Origin: Tamaricihabitans halophyticus
GTDB lineage: Bacteria > Actinomycetota > Actinomycetes > Mycobacteriales > Pseudonocardiaceae
Length of the DNA: 64,000 bases
Assembly (NCBI RefSeq): GCF_004340875.1
Contig: NZ_SLXQ01000001.1
Coordinates: forward strand, 558,001 to 622,000
Direction of reading: 5' to 3'
Shown here: positions 1-9,601 of the stretch, piece after piece
How the letters are laid out: every line of letters starts with the position of its first letter
Position numbering within the stretch: the first letter of the stretch is position 1
Notes under the pieces: model-generated
What the model was told of the DNA's origin: nothing
Database searches by the model: none
Seen by the model: the letters and a program-made list of their open reading frames with translations, nothing else
Position numbers and translations under genes: made by a program

Positions 1-581
1 GTAGTGGCTACGACGAACCGCAGGACAAGCCGCAACCCCGGATCGCGGTGGACACCTCGACCGATAACGCCCGGCTGAGCGTCAACTCGCTGCTTTCCGT
101 CAACGGGGTCGATCCAGCCGGGGTCGATTTCGTACCGAGAGATCGTGGCGATATCGCCGAGGCGCTTACCTCGGGCGCGGTGGACGGCGCATGGCTCGCC
201 GAGCCATACCTGACCAGCATCCAGCAGGAGCTCGGGGCGACCGTGGTGCTCGACGGGTCAAGCGGCGCCATGCAGGATTACCCCTTCTCCAGTTATGCGA
301 CAAATCAGTCATTCGCAAATAAAAAGGGCGCGGTGCTCCAGCGATTCCGGCAGGCGCTCGGCGAAGCGCACAGCGCCACCACACCGACCAGGGTGCAGCA
401 GGAGCTGCCTACCTTCGCCGAGGTCGACCCGGCCACGGCCGCGCTGGTGACCGTCGGCGAGTACCCGGCACAGTTCAACCAGGTCCGAGTACAGCGGGTG
501 GCTGATCTGATGATGCAGTACGACCAGCTGCCTGATCGGCTGGACGTCTACGAGCTCACCCCAGCGCCGCTACGGTCCTGA
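1..581 (+). CDS. ABC transporter substrate-binding protein, 5'-truncated
   Basis: This is the C-terminal part (about 192 residues) of a periplasmic-type binding protein; the start lies outside the window. The visible part has the features of the SsuA/THI5/NMT1 (NitT/TauT) class: a stretch in which a solute-dependent path is counted by 'DGAWLAEPYLTSI', and a later 'ATNQSFANKK' segment typical of the lobe carrying the second hinge. Proteins of this class feed nitrate, sulfonate, pyrimidine or other small anions to an ATPase/permease pair. No permease or ATPase follows; the next gene is a helicase, so partner genes, if any, lie upstream. The ligand cannot be read from the fragment. The family is likely, the substrate is unknown. 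Confidence 0.7.
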   Translation, partial: SGYDEPQDKPQPRIAVDTSTDNARLSVNSLLSVNGVDPAGVDFVPRDRGDIAEALTSGAVDGAWLAEPYLTSIQQELGATVVLDGSSGAMQDYPFSSYATNQSFANKKGAVLQRFRQALGEAHSATTPTRVQQELPTFAEVDPATAALVTVGEYPAQFNQVRVQRVADLMMQYDQLPDRLDVYELTPAPLRS

Positions 582-621
582 TCGCCGAGCACCCGGCAGC
601 GGCGTATAAATGGACGGGCGG

Positions 622-635
622 ACACCTCGAGGTGT
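622..635. promoter_or_regulatory. 14-bp perfect palindrome upstream of the XPB helicase
   Basis: ACACCTCGAGGTGT reads the same on both strands and ends 33 bases before the helicase GTG start. Its position fits an operator or the core of a promoter region. No regulator is linked to it here. Confidence 0.35.
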
Positions 636-668
636 ACCGCGTTTCCATGGCTTTACCGAGGAGGACGC

Positions 669-2321
669 GTGGCCGACGCACCACTGATCGTGCAGTCCGA
701 CAAGACCGTGCTGCTCGAGGTCGACCATGCGAAAGCCGATGAGGCACGGACCGCGATCGCGCCGTTCGCCGAGCTGGAACGCGCCCCCGAGCATGTGCAT
801 AGCTACCGGGTGACACCGCTCGCGCTGTGGAACGCGCGGGCCGCGGGGCATGACGCGGAGCAAGTGGTCGATGTGCTCACCACTTACTCGAAGTTCCCCG
901 TTCCGCAGCCACTACTGATCGACGTGGTGGACACCATGGGCCGGTTCGGCCGGCTGCAGCTGGCGAACAACCCCGCGCATGGCCTTGTAATGTCCACAAC
1001 GGATCGCGCGGTACTCGAGGAAGTACTGCGCAACAAAAAGATCGCGCCGATGCTTGGCGATCGGATCGACGACGACACCGTCGTGGTGCATCCGTCCGAA
1101 CGCGGCAGGCTGAAGCAGCAGCTACTCAAGGTCGGCTGGCCCGCCGAGGACCTTGCGGGCTATGTGGACGGTGAGGCACATCCGATCGAGCTCGACGAGG
1201 ACGGCTGGCAGCTGCGGGAGTATCAACGGCAGTCCGTACAGGCGTTCTGGGCTGGCGGCTCGGGTGTCGTGGTGCTGCCCTGCGGCGCGGGTAAGACCCT
1301 GGTTGGCGCCGCGGCGATGGCCGAAGCGAAGGCGACCACACTGATCCTGGTGACAAACACGGTCGCTGGCCGGCAGTGGAAGCGCGAGCTCATCGCGCGC
1401 ACCTCGCTGACCGAGGAGGAGATCGGCGAGTACTCCGGGGAACGCAAGGAGATCCGTCCGGTCACGATCGCCACTTACCAGGTGGTCACCCGGCGAACCA
1501 AGGACGGGTACAAGCACCTCGAGCTCTTCGACTCGAGGGACTGGGGGTTGATGATCTACGACGAGGTGCATCTGCTGCCAGCCCCGGTGTTCCGGATGAC
1601 GGCCGATCTACAGTCGCGCCGCCGGCTCGGGCTTACCGCGACCCTGGTGCGTGAGGACGGCCGCGAGGGCGACGTGTTCTCGCTGATCGGACCGAAACGC
1701 TTCGACGTGCCGTGGCGGGATATTGAACAGCAGGGTTGGATCGCGCCAGCGGAATGCATCGAGGTGCGCGGCATGCTCACCGAAAACGAGCGGCTGACCT
1801 ATGCGACGGCAGAGCCGGACGAGAAGTACCGGATCGCCTCGACCTCACGGACCAAGCTGCGCATCGTACGCTCTATTGTGGACAAACACCCGGACGAGCC
1901 AGCGCTGGTGATCGGCGCGTATCTCGACCAACTCGAAGAGCTCGGCGCCGAACTGGACGCGCCAATCGTGCAGGGGTCAACCAAGAACAAGGAACGCGAG
2001 AAGCTGTTCGACGCGTTCCGTAACGGCGAGATCCGCACCCTCGTTGTGTCCAAAGTAGCCAACTTCTCGATTGACCTGCCGGAAGCTTCGGTGGCCATTC
2101 AGGTGTCCGGCACCTTCGGTTCCCGCCAGGAAGAGGCACAGCGGCTTGGCCGGCTGCTTCGCCCCAAGGGCGATGGCCGGCAGGCGCATTTCTATTCGGT
2201 GGTGGCACGAGAGACGGTGGACGCGGACTACGCCGCGCACCGGCAACGCTTTCTCGCCGAACAGGGCTACGCCTATACGATCGTGGACGCCGATGACCTG
2301 CTCGGCCCCGCACTCCCCTGA
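669..2321 (+). CDS. XPB/Rad25-type DNA repair helicase
   Basis: A 550-aa superfamily 2 helicase of the XPB (ERCC3) type, which unwinds DNA 3'-5' in repair. An N-terminal damage-recognition-like region (about 1-170) precedes the motor. Walker A GAGKT is at 206-210, the DEVH box at 298-301, and the XPB-specific RED motif at 328-330 follows the GLTAT motif. The second RecA lobe contains 'QRLGRLLRPKGDG' (motif VI). Length and motifs match the actinobacterial family (M. tuberculosis Rv0861c is the known relative). The GTG start is supported by GAGGAGG at 658-664. The gene stands alone and converges on a serine hydrolase gene. Function in nucleotide-excision-type repair is inferred from the family. 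Confidence 0.95.
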   Translation: MADAPLIVQSDKTVLLEVDHAKADEARTAIAPFAELERAPEHVHSYRVTPLALWNARAAGHDAEQVVDVLTTYSKFPVPQPLLIDVVDTMGRFGRLQLANNPAHGLVMSTTDRAVLEEVLRNKKIAPMLGDRIDDDTVVVHPSERGRLKQQLLKVGWPAEDLAGYVDGEAHPIELDEDGWQLREYQRQSVQAFWAGGSGVVVLPCGAGKTLVGAAAMAEAKATTLILVTNTVAGRQWKRELIARTSLTEEEIGEYSGERKEIRPVTIATYQVVTRRTKDGYKHLELFDSRDWGLMIYDEVHLLPAPVFRMTADLQSRRRLGLTATLVREDGREGDVFSLIGPKRFDVPWRDIEQQGWIAPAECIEVRGMLTENERLTYATAEPDEKYRIASTSRTKLRIVRSIVDKHPDEPALVIGAYLDQLEELGAELDAPIVQGSTKNKEREKLFDAFRNGEIRTLVVSKVANFSIDLPEASVAIQVSGTFGSRQEEAQRLGRLLRPKGDGRQAHFYSVVARETVDADYAAHRQRFLAEQGYAYTIVDADDLLGPALP

Positions 2322-2323
2322 TC

Positions 2324-2349
2324 TCGCTGACCTTGAAGAACGCGGTTAC
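2324..2349 (+). repeat. Intergenic repeat copy A (AAGAACGCGGTTAC family)
   Basis: This copy lies between the convergent stops of the helicase and the serine hydrolase. It matches copy B (7622-7647) at 23 of 26 positions, starting TCGCT and ending in AAGAACGCGGTTAC. It belongs to the family of short repeats found at gene 3' ends in this window. Confidence 0.6.
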
Positions 2350-2357
2350 CTCGGGCG

Positions 2358-3203
2358 CTAGGCCAGCTCGCGGAGGATACCGTCGGTAAACGGCGGCCAG
2401 TACTCCTTCGCCCAGTCGCCGAAAACACGGTCGGTTAGCGCGATGCACGCCGCACCAGCCGCCGGGTCCACCCACAGGAAGGTACCTGCCTGTCCAAAGT
2501 GCCCGAAGGTCTCCGGCGAGCTGAGCTCGCCAGTCCAATGCGGACTCTTCTGCCCGCGAAGCTCGAAACCAAGCCCCCAGTCACACGGGCGCTGCATGCC
2601 AAACCCGGGCACCACACCGTTCAACCCGGGGAACTGCACGGTACGGGCGGCAACCAGCGTCTCCCCCGCGATCAGTTGCGGCGCCTGTAGTTCAGCGGCA
2701 AACGGGACGAGGTCAGCACAACTGGCCACCGCGCCGTGCCCAGCCGAGCCCCGCAACTCCGCGGAGCGCATCCCGAGCGGGGTGAACACCGCCTCGGACA
2801 GGTACTTGTCGAACGGGATCCCGGTCGCGGCGTGCACCTCGTCGGCAAGGACCTCGTAGCCGGAACTCGAGTAGATCCGCCGGTTGCCGGGTTCGGCTTG
2901 CTGGTTGTGCTCGTTGAAGGCGAGCCCCGAAGCGTGCGCGAGCAGATGCCGGATGGTCGACCCTGCTGGACCGGCCGGCTGATCCAACTCGAGCGCGCCC
3001 TCCTCGACGGCGATCAGCACACCGTAGGCACTGAGCAACTTGGTCACCGAGGCCAGCTCGAACACCCGATCGGCCGGACCGTGTTCCGCGAGTCGCGCAC
3101 CGTCCGCGCCGATCACCGCGACGGCAACATTGTCCACCGGCCACTGGTCCACCACATGCACACCGTTCATGGCACCGACCGTACGAGACACCGCATCCGC
3201 CAT
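2358..3203 (-). CDS. Serine hydrolase, beta-lactamase/PBP4* (class C) family
   Basis: About 281 residues of the class C beta-lactamase/esterase/DD-peptidase fold. The nucleophile motif S-V-T-K sits near residue 52 ('ELASVTKLL'), the Tyr motif appears as Y-S-S in 'RRIYSSSGY' where classical enzymes have Y-x-N, and an H-F-G sequence near the C-terminus corresponds to the KTG/HxG element. There is no signal peptide, so it is probably a cytoplasmic esterase or peptidase and not a resistance beta-lactamase. I chose ATG 3203 because GAGGGG lies 11 bases upstream; GTG 3215 is an alternative. It follows the thioesterase gene directly and is probably co-transcribed with it. The substrate is unknown. 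Confidence 0.85.
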   Translation of the reverse strand: MADAVSRTVGAMNGVHVVDQWPVDNVAVAVIGADGARLAEHGPADRVFELASVTKLLSAYGVLIAVEEGALELDQPAGPAGSTIRHLLAHASGLAFNEHNQQAEPGNRRIYSSSGYEVLADEVHAATGIPFDKYLSEAVFTPLGMRSAELRGSAGHGAVASCADLVPFAAELQAPQLIAGETLVAARTVQFPGLNGVVPGFGMQRPCDWGLGFELRGQKSPHWTGELSSPETFGHFGQAGTFLWVDPAAGAACIALTDRVFGDWAKEYWPPFTDGILRELA

Positions 3204-3218
3204 AGCCAGGTGCACCCC

Positions 3219-3662
3219 TCAACCACCTTCGCGCACCGCCCGCACGGTTCCCTGGGCCAGCGCACACAGGGTTGCCGGCGCATCGGCATCGTCGGACAGC
3301 GCGTAGATCTCGCATCGCGCTGCCGCCTGACCACGCGTTGCGGTCACCACCTGCCCAGCCGCCCGCAGCAACGTGCCGGTGGCCGGCCGCAGGTAGTCGA
3401 CGGAGAACCCCCGCGTGAGCACCGCTGGGCCCAGCGCGGCACCACCGGCGAAGGTCAACGCGTTGTCCGCCAGATAGCTGAGCACACCACCGTGGACAAA
3501 CCCGTTCTGCTGGTGCAACTCGGCGCGAATATCGATCTCCAGTACGACCTCACTTGCCGAGAACGCGGTCAACCGCGTCCCGAGCAGCACGCTGAATGGT
3601 TGGGCGGCGAGTACCTGCCGCGCGTCGGCCAGGCTCAGCTCGACTGACGTCACTTCTGCCAC
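3219..3662 (-). CDS. PaaI-family hotdog thioesterase
   Basis: A 147-aa single hotdog-domain protein of the PaaI/YbdB acyl-CoA thioesterase group. The signature 'QQNGFVHGGV' (residues 51-60) is the helix that carries the HGG oxyanion/CoA-binding motif, and 'FSVDYLRPA' corresponds to the conserved strand before the second half. Members hydrolyse aryl- or acyl-CoA, as homotetramers in the cytoplasm. The stop codon lies just before the serine hydrolase start, suggesting a two-gene operon of hydrolases. The acyl substrate cannot be deduced. Confidence 0.88.
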   Translation of the reverse strand: MAEVTSVELSLADARQVLAAQPFSVLLGTRLTAFSASEVVLEIDIRAELHQQNGFVHGGVLSYLADNALTFAGGAALGPAVLTRGFSVDYLRPATGTLLRAAGQVVTATRGQAAARCEIYALSDDADAPATLCALAQGTVRAVREGG

Positions 3663-3769
3663 GGACTTCCTCGCTTCACTCGGTTCCCCGACTCGCCCTC
3701 GGCGGAATCCGGGTTGGTTCAGGGATCATCCCCGATGCCGCCTGGCCGCGAAACGCAGACTATAGACAC

Positions 3770-3985
3770 ATGACGAACAACATTCTGCAAAAGGACAACT
3801 TCAAGAAGCTGCGCCGGAGCCGTTCGGACAAGATGCTCGCGGGTGTTTGTGGCGGCTGGGCCAAGATGCTCGGCGTCGACGCCGCCCTGCTGCGCATCAT
3901 CTTCACCGTCGGCACCATCTTCAGTTTCGGCACCGGGGTGCTGGTCTACCTCGCCTGCTGGATCCTGATGCCGGAGGAAGACTGA
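3770..3985 (+). CDS. PspC-domain small membrane protein
   Basis: 71 residues consisting of one PspC domain. 'KKLRRSRSDKMLAGVCGG' is the classical N-terminal PspC signature, followed by 'DAALLRIIFTVGTIFSF' and a hydrophobic segment ending in 'ACWILMPEED', the usual family ending. In the phage-shock response PspC domains sense envelope stress; in actinobacteria short stand-alone versions are common and mostly uncharacterised. ATG 3770 was chosen because it gives exactly the domain; an in-frame extension upstream has no PspC homology. It converges on the CynX-type exporter gene, five bases from its stop. Confidence 0.85.
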   Translation: MTNNILQKDNFKKLRRSRSDKMLAGVCGGWAKMLGVDAALLRIIFTVGTIFSFGTGVLVYLACWILMPEED

Positions 3986-3990
3986 GCAGG

Positions 3991-5235
3991 CTAAACGTAC
4001 CTCGGCCGCCCAGCAAACCAGCCGACCACGAGCTGCACCGTCAGCACCACCAGCACCAGTACGAAGGACGCCGTCCAATCCCCTGTCGCCTCGTGCAGCA
4101 TGCCGAACAGGAACGGCCCAGCCGAGGCGGACAGGTAACCGATGCCCTGCGCCATCGCGGACAACCGGGCGGTATCCGCCGAGTTCCTGGTACGCAACGG
4201 CAGTACCGCGAGCAGCATGGCGAACACGCTGCTGCCGATCCCGAGCAGGATCGCCCACAGCACGGGCAGACTGGCCGGCGCGAGCATCATGCCGGTCATC
4301 CCGGCCAGGAACACCAGGGTGAGCCCGGCGATCCAGCCGGACTGGCTCGGTCGCCGAGCGGCTAGCGCCGGTGCCACCAGGCTCACCGGCACGGCGATGA
4401 TCGAGACCAGCCCGAGCAGCAGACCGGCGGTACCCCGGTCGACGCCGGAGGTGACCCACACCTGCGGCATCCAACCCAGCAGCACGTAAGCGGCCAGTGA
4501 TTGCAGCGCGAAGAACGCCGTCACGATCCAAGCGAGCGGGCTGCGCAGTAGCGACCGGCTAACCGGAGCTGGCTCGCTCGCCTCGGTGACCACCGCGGCA
4601 CCGTGCCGCGCGCCGAGTGCCCAGACCCCGAGCGCCAGCAACGCGAGCAGCACCCAGCTGGCCAGCGCGAACCGCCAGCTACCAACGAAAGCGTCCAGTT
4701 GCGGGGTCAACGAGGAACCCAACGAACCGCTCGCCTGCAATGCGGCGGTGTACACCCCGGTCATCAGGCCGACCCTGGCGGCAAACGACTCCTTGACCAC
4801 GACGGGGATGAGCACATTGCCGATCGCGATGCCACCGCAGGCGACCAAGGTGCCGGCGAGCACGACGACCGGCCCGTCGAGCACCCGAAGCAACTGTCCG
4901 GCCGCGATCAGGGCAAGGCCGAAACCTATCGCTCGCGCCATGCCGAACCGGCGGCCGAACCAGGGGACGAGGAAGCCTGCCGCCGCGAAGCACAGTGTTG
5001 GCACCGAGCTGAGCAAGCTCACCCAGGTCGCGGAGGCGCCGAGCGAGTCGCGGATATCGCCGAGCATGGACGAGACCGAAGTGACCGCGGCCCGTAGGTT
5101 CAGCGCGGTGAGCACGACGCCGATCGCGAGCAGCGTGCCGCCGAGCAGCGGACGATGCCGGACCGGCGCGGGGTTCGATGGATCGGTTGCGCCCTCGGGC
5201 TCGCCGCTCGAGGTAACCGGCACTGTTCTGGTCAC
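3991..5235 (-). CDS. MFS transporter, CynX/NimT type
   Basis: A 414-aa major facilitator protein with about 12 membrane helices. 'LNLRAAVTSVSSMLGDIRDSLGAS' near residues 45-68 is the hallmark of the CynX/NimT (cyanate/2-nitroimidazole) subgroup, which start with an 'LRxxxxxxxP/SxL' motif. Such proteins move small organic anions or drugs across the cytoplasmic membrane; the actual substrate is unknown. A GTG start is used. The gene is divergent from a FadR-type regulator with a 48-base spacer containing an inverted repeat, so it is a likely target of that regulator. Confidence 0.88.
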   Translation of the reverse strand: MTRTVPVTSSGEPEGATDPSNPAPVRHRPLLGGTLLAIGVVLTALNLRAAVTSVSSMLGDIRDSLGASATWVSLLSSVPTLCFAAAGFLVPWFGRRFGMARAIGFGLALIAAGQLLRVLDGPVVVLAGTLVACGGIAIGNVLIPVVVKESFAARVGLMTGVYTAALQASGSLGSSLTPQLDAFVGSWRFALASWVLLALLALGVWALGARHGAAVVTEASEPAPVSRSLLRSPLAWIVTAFFALQSLAAYVLLGWMPQVWVTSGVDRGTAGLLLGLVSIIAVPVSLVAPALAARRPSQSGWIAGLTLVFLAGMTGMMLAPASLPVLWAILLGIGSSVFAMLLAVLPLRTRNSADTARLSAMAQGIGYLSASAGPFLFGMLHEATGDWTASFVLVLVVLTVQLVVGWFAGRPRYV

Positions 5236-5249
5236 GTCTTACTATGCTA

Positions 5250-5262
5250 AACATGGGATGTT
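5250..5262. promoter_or_regulatory. Inverted repeat in the divergent exporter/FadR-type promoter
   Basis: AACAT-GGG-ATGTT lies midway between the two divergent starts. Its size and location fit an operator for the adjacent GntR regulator, controlling both itself and the exporter. This is inference from position and symmetry. Confidence 0.4.
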
Positions 5263-5283
5263 CGGATGAAAGGGTGATCAGGC

Positions 5284-6003
5284 GTGCCGTTGGCCACTAC
5301 TCGCCGAACGGGGCTTGTCGATCAGGTAATCGAGCAGATGCGCGCGGCGATCACTGCTGGTGAATGGCCAGTGGGGCAGCGGATTCCTACCGAACCGGAG
5401 CTGATGGATCAGCTCAGCGTCGGCCGCAACACCGTCCGGGAGGCGGTGCGCGCGTTAGCCCATGCGGGGTTGCTCGAGGTGCGCCAGGGCGACGGGACCT
5501 TCGTCACGGCGCGCAGTGAACTGGCCGGGGCGGTACGCCGGCTGTGTGGCAGCGAACTACGGGAAGTGCTCGAGGTACGCCGCGCGCTGGAGGTGGAGGG
5601 GGCCCGGCTGGCCGCGGAGAAGCGCACCGACGCGCAGCTGCGTGCGCTGCGATCCGCGCTACACGAGCGGGAAAAGGCCTACGACGCGGGTGATTGGGGC
5701 GCGTTCGTCCCGCTGGATGCCGAGTTTCACCGGCTGGTCCTCGACTGTTCGGCGAACCCGCTGCTCATCCAGCTCTATCACGAACTGACCGACGCGGTCA
5801 CCGCGAGTGTGGCAAGTACGGTGCACGATCCATGGCAGCGGACCGATATCTCCCATGTCGGGCTGGTTGAGGCGATCGCCGCGCGGGACCCCGATGGCGC
5901 GGCGCGCGAGGCAGGCGATTTCCTCGACGAGTTGCTCGCCTACCTCGACACCCCGCGCTCGTCGCCCGGTCAGCCGAGCCAGGGTTCGGCGAACCGGTCG
6001 TAA
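5284..6003 (+). CDS. FadR-subfamily GntR transcriptional regulator
   Basis: 239 residues. The N-terminal winged helix (about 10-75) contains 'GQRIPTEPELMDQLSVGRNTVREAVRAL', characteristic of GntR regulators, and 'EVRQGDGTFV' forms the wing. The C-terminal FCD ligand domain (about 85-225) has the usual acidic and histidine residues (for example 'DAEFHRLVLDCSANP' and 'HVGLVEAIAARD'), which bind a metal and an organic acid effector in the family. GTG start. It is divergent from the CynX-type exporter and most likely controls it. Its 3' end overlaps the convergent pheC-like gene by 34 bases. Confidence 0.9.
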   Translation: MPLATTRRTGLVDQVIEQMRAAITAGEWPVGQRIPTEPELMDQLSVGRNTVREAVRALAHAGLLEVRQGDGTFVTARSELAGAVRRLCGSELREVLEVRRALEVEGARLAAEKRTDAQLRALRSALHEREKAYDAGDWGAFVPLDAEFHRLVLDCSANPLLIQLYHELTDAVTASVASTVHDPWQRTDISHVGLVEAIAARDPDGAAREAGDFLDELLAYLDTPRSSPGQPSQGSANRS

Positions 6004-6797
6004 GTGCCGTCGTTTCGCGCGATGTTCAACCACTGATCCACCCACTGCTGGAAGATCACATCGCCACGCGGCAACAGGTATGCCTTCTCGGAGAAGGTGA
6101 ACGGCTCCTCCGGGTGTACCGAGCACAGCTCGGGGTGCTCATTGGCTTGCCACTTGGTTTCCGCGGCGTCGGTGATCATCAGATCCGCATTGCCGGCAAC
6201 GATCTCCTCGAAGATCGTGTTGTTGTCCGGATGCCGCACGATGGTCGCCTGCTTCAGGTTCGTGTCGGCGAACTCCTCGTTGGTACCGCCAGGATTGACG
6301 ATCGCCCGAACACCAGGCTGGTCGATCTGCTCCAGCGTCTGGAACTTGTCCACGTTCTCGCAGCGGGTGATCGGGGTTTTGCCGTCCTGCAGGATGGCCT
6401 CGGTGAAGAAGGCCTGCTCGGCGCGCTCCAGCGTGATGGAAACCCCGCCGACGGCCAGATCGCAGCGCTTGCCAAGGTCGTCCATCAGGTTCGACCAGGT
6501 GGTCTCCACGATCTCCAGGTCAACCCCGAGCCGCTTGGCCATGTCCCCGGCCATATCCAGATCGATACCGCTCCACTCGCCGGTTTCCGGGTCGAGGTAG
6601 GTGAACGGCCGGTAGTCGCCGGTGCTGCATACCTGCACACTGCCGCGATCCTTGATGGCATCCAGTCGGCTTTCCGCCGGCCCGCCCGCGAGTTCCACTC
6701 GCGATCCGGTGTCGGCCGGCGCGGCAACCGCGCTCGCCGCGCCGAATCCGAGTACGGCGAGTATCGCCACCCCGAACGCGATAGTCCTGTTGCGCAT
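5970..6797 (-). CDS. Exported cyclohexadienyl dehydratase-like protein (PheC type)
   Basis: 275 residues with a signal peptide (about 1-26, ending 'AASAVAA'). The fold is that of an amino-acid ABC binding protein, but the sequence follows the PheC cyclohexadienyl dehydratases: 'DGKTPITRCENV', 'FQTLEQIDQPGV', 'AIVNPGGTNEEFA', 'HPDNNTIFEEIV' and 'HPELCSVHP' match segments I know from Pseudomonas PheC almost word for word. The TDAAE motif (Glu about 213) corresponds to the glutamate reported as general acid in PheC. PheC converts prephenate or arogenate to phenylpyruvate or phenylalanine outside the cytoplasm. No transporter genes are next to it, which supports an enzyme over a transport receptor. 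ATG 6797 follows GGGAG; an upstream TTG is less likely. Confidence 0.72.
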   Translation of the reverse strand: MRNRTIAFGVAILAVLGFGAASAVAAPADTGSRVELAGGPAESRLDAIKDRGSVQVCSTGDYRPFTYLDPETGEWSGIDLDMAGDMAKRLGVDLEIVETTWSNLMDDLGKRCDLAVGGVSITLERAEQAFFTEAILQDGKTPITRCENVDKFQTLEQIDQPGVRAIVNPGGTNEEFADTNLKQATIVRHPDNNTIFEEIVAGNADLMITDAAETKWQANEHPELCSVHPEEPFTFSEKAYLLPRGDVIFQQWVDQWLNIARNDGTYDRFAEPWLG

Positions 6798-6890
6798 GCA
6801 CAACTCCCTTGCTCAGCTCGGCGGCACGGCCACCGCGCCATACCGCTCGCTCGAGCAGCTTCCTGGGCGAGCACCGCACACCGCAAGTGA

Positions 6891-7535
6891 TCACTGCGCT
6901 TCGGCTGCTGGCAGGAACGCGGCCAGCTCCGCGGCGAACTCTTCGGGCTTCTGCGTGTTCAGCGGATGCCCTCCGCCGGTGATGACCCGCAGCCTGGCAC
7001 CAGGAATACCGGAGGCAAGGGCACGAGCCGCAGGGAGATTGACGAAATCGCGGGAACCGCAGAGCACCAGCGTCGGTGCGCCGATATCACCGAGCCGACC
7101 ACGGAAGTCGGCGGCGGCGATCTGCCGCGTCACGGCGAGCATACGCTGCTTGCTCATTCCATCCGGCGCGGCGAAACGTGCCGGCAGCAGTCGCGTGATC
7201 GCGGACTGGGCGGCCATCAGTACCGGCGACGGACGCACCTGCCCACCGGAAAGCACCAGCGTAGCGACTCGGTCCGGATAATCGATGGCGAACCGCACCG
7301 AGACCATGGCGCCAAGGGAGAGGCCGCACAGATGGGCCCTTTCGATACCGCGCCGATCGAGTTCGGCGCGGACGCCGGTCGCGGCACGGGCGAAGGTGAA
7401 ATCAGCTGGCTCGGTATCGGCCAGCCCGGTGATCGACGGGGCGAATCCGCGGTAACCGCCAGGAAGGCTGGCCAGCTGAGCGTCCCATGATGCCGGCGTC
7501 GCACCGAGACCGTGCAGGAATACGACCTCGCCCAT
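6891..7535 (-). CDS. Alpha/beta hydrolase
   Basis: 214 residues. The protein begins with the oxyanion region 'VVFLHGLGATPASWD', has the nucleophile elbow G-L-S-L-G ('LCGLSLGAM', Ser about 92), and candidate acid and base residues in 'LCGSRDFV' and 'GGGHPLN'. This arrangement is that of small esterase/lactonase-type alpha/beta hydrolases (3-oxoadipate enol-lactonase and similar). No signal peptide, so cytoplasmic. It is upstream of the pheC-like gene on the same strand with about 90 bases between them; a shared function is not evident. Substrate unknown. Confidence 0.85.
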   Translation of the reverse strand: MGEVVFLHGLGATPASWDAQLASLPGGYRGFAPSITGLADTEPADFTFARAATGVRAELDRRGIERAHLCGLSLGAMVSVRFAIDYPDRVATLVLSGGQVRPSPVLMAAQSAITRLLPARFAAPDGMSKQRMLAVTRQIAAADFRGRLGDIGAPTLVLCGSRDFVNLPAARALASGIPGARLRVITGGGHPLNTQKPEEFAAELAAFLPAAEAQ

Positions 7536-7571
7536 GAACGCAGCCTAGCCACGTGTCAACGCCCACACACG

Positions 7572-7587
7572 GCAAGATCCCTAAAGA
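7572..7587 (+). repeat. Repeat fragment F shared with 47571-47586
   Basis: GCAAGATCCCTAAAGA occurs here and again at 47571-47586, where it runs directly into the AAGAACGCGGTTAC core. Here the core is absent from this piece but copy B follows 35 bases later. Confidence 0.45.
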
Positions 7588-7621
7588 TTGCGATCTCGGA
7601 ACGCCGGCGACCACGACAGAC

Positions 7622-7647
7622 TCGCTAACCCTGAAGAACGCGGTCAC
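7622..7647 (+). repeat. Intergenic repeat copy B
   Basis: A 26-base copy of the family (TCGCTAACC then CTGAAGAACGCGGTCAC), 23/26 identical to copy A. It lies just beyond the groL terminator hairpin, downstream of groL. Confidence 0.6.
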
Positions 7648-7652
7648 ACGAA

Positions 7653-7687
7653 ACGGGCCCGGCTCTCGTATGGAGAACCGGGCCCGT
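7653..7687 (-). terminator. Terminator hairpin downstream of groL
   Basis: The arms ACGGGCCCGG and CCGGGCCCGT (7653-7662 and 7678-7687) pair perfectly and a further four pairs (TCTC/GAGA) extend the stem past one mismatch. It begins 22 bases after the groL stop. There is no long T tract, as usual in high-GC actinobacteria. Confidence 0.8.
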
Positions 7688-7708
7688 AGCAGCCTGAAAA
7701 GGCAGTAC

Positions 7709-9385
<1,677 letters not shown>

Positions 9386-9498
9386 TCAATCGATGTGACA
9401 CGGCTCGGCCAGGCTCGGTGCCCGCGACGGACGACCGACGCACGGGGCGACGGCCTCACCTTCCCGACCTTCCAGACGGGTCGAATTCTTCGGCCCAT

Positions 9499-9525
9499 CT
9501 AGCACTCGCATACGCCGAGTGCTAG
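9499..9525 (-). promoter_or_regulatory. CIRCE operator 1 (HrcA site) upstream of groL
   Basis: CTAGCACTC, nine spacer bases, GAGTGCTAG: a perfect 9-bp inverted repeat that matches the CIRCE consensus TTAGCACTC-N9-GAGTGCTAA. It lies about 155 bases upstream of the groL start. Confidence 0.95.
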
Positions 9526-9533
9526 TCCCGTGT

Positions 9534-9560
9534 TTAGCACTCGTGGGCGGCGAGTGCAAG
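9534..9560 (-). promoter_or_regulatory. CIRCE operator 2 (HrcA site) upstream of groL
   Basis: TTAGCACTC, nine spacer bases, GAGTGCAAG: seven of nine pairs intact. The two CIRCE copies are eight bases apart, giving a tandem HrcA target. Confidence 0.9.
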
Positions 9561-9601
9561 CTGGCCTGGTCAGCGCCACCCGCTAGCCGGCCTGCCAAGA
9601 T

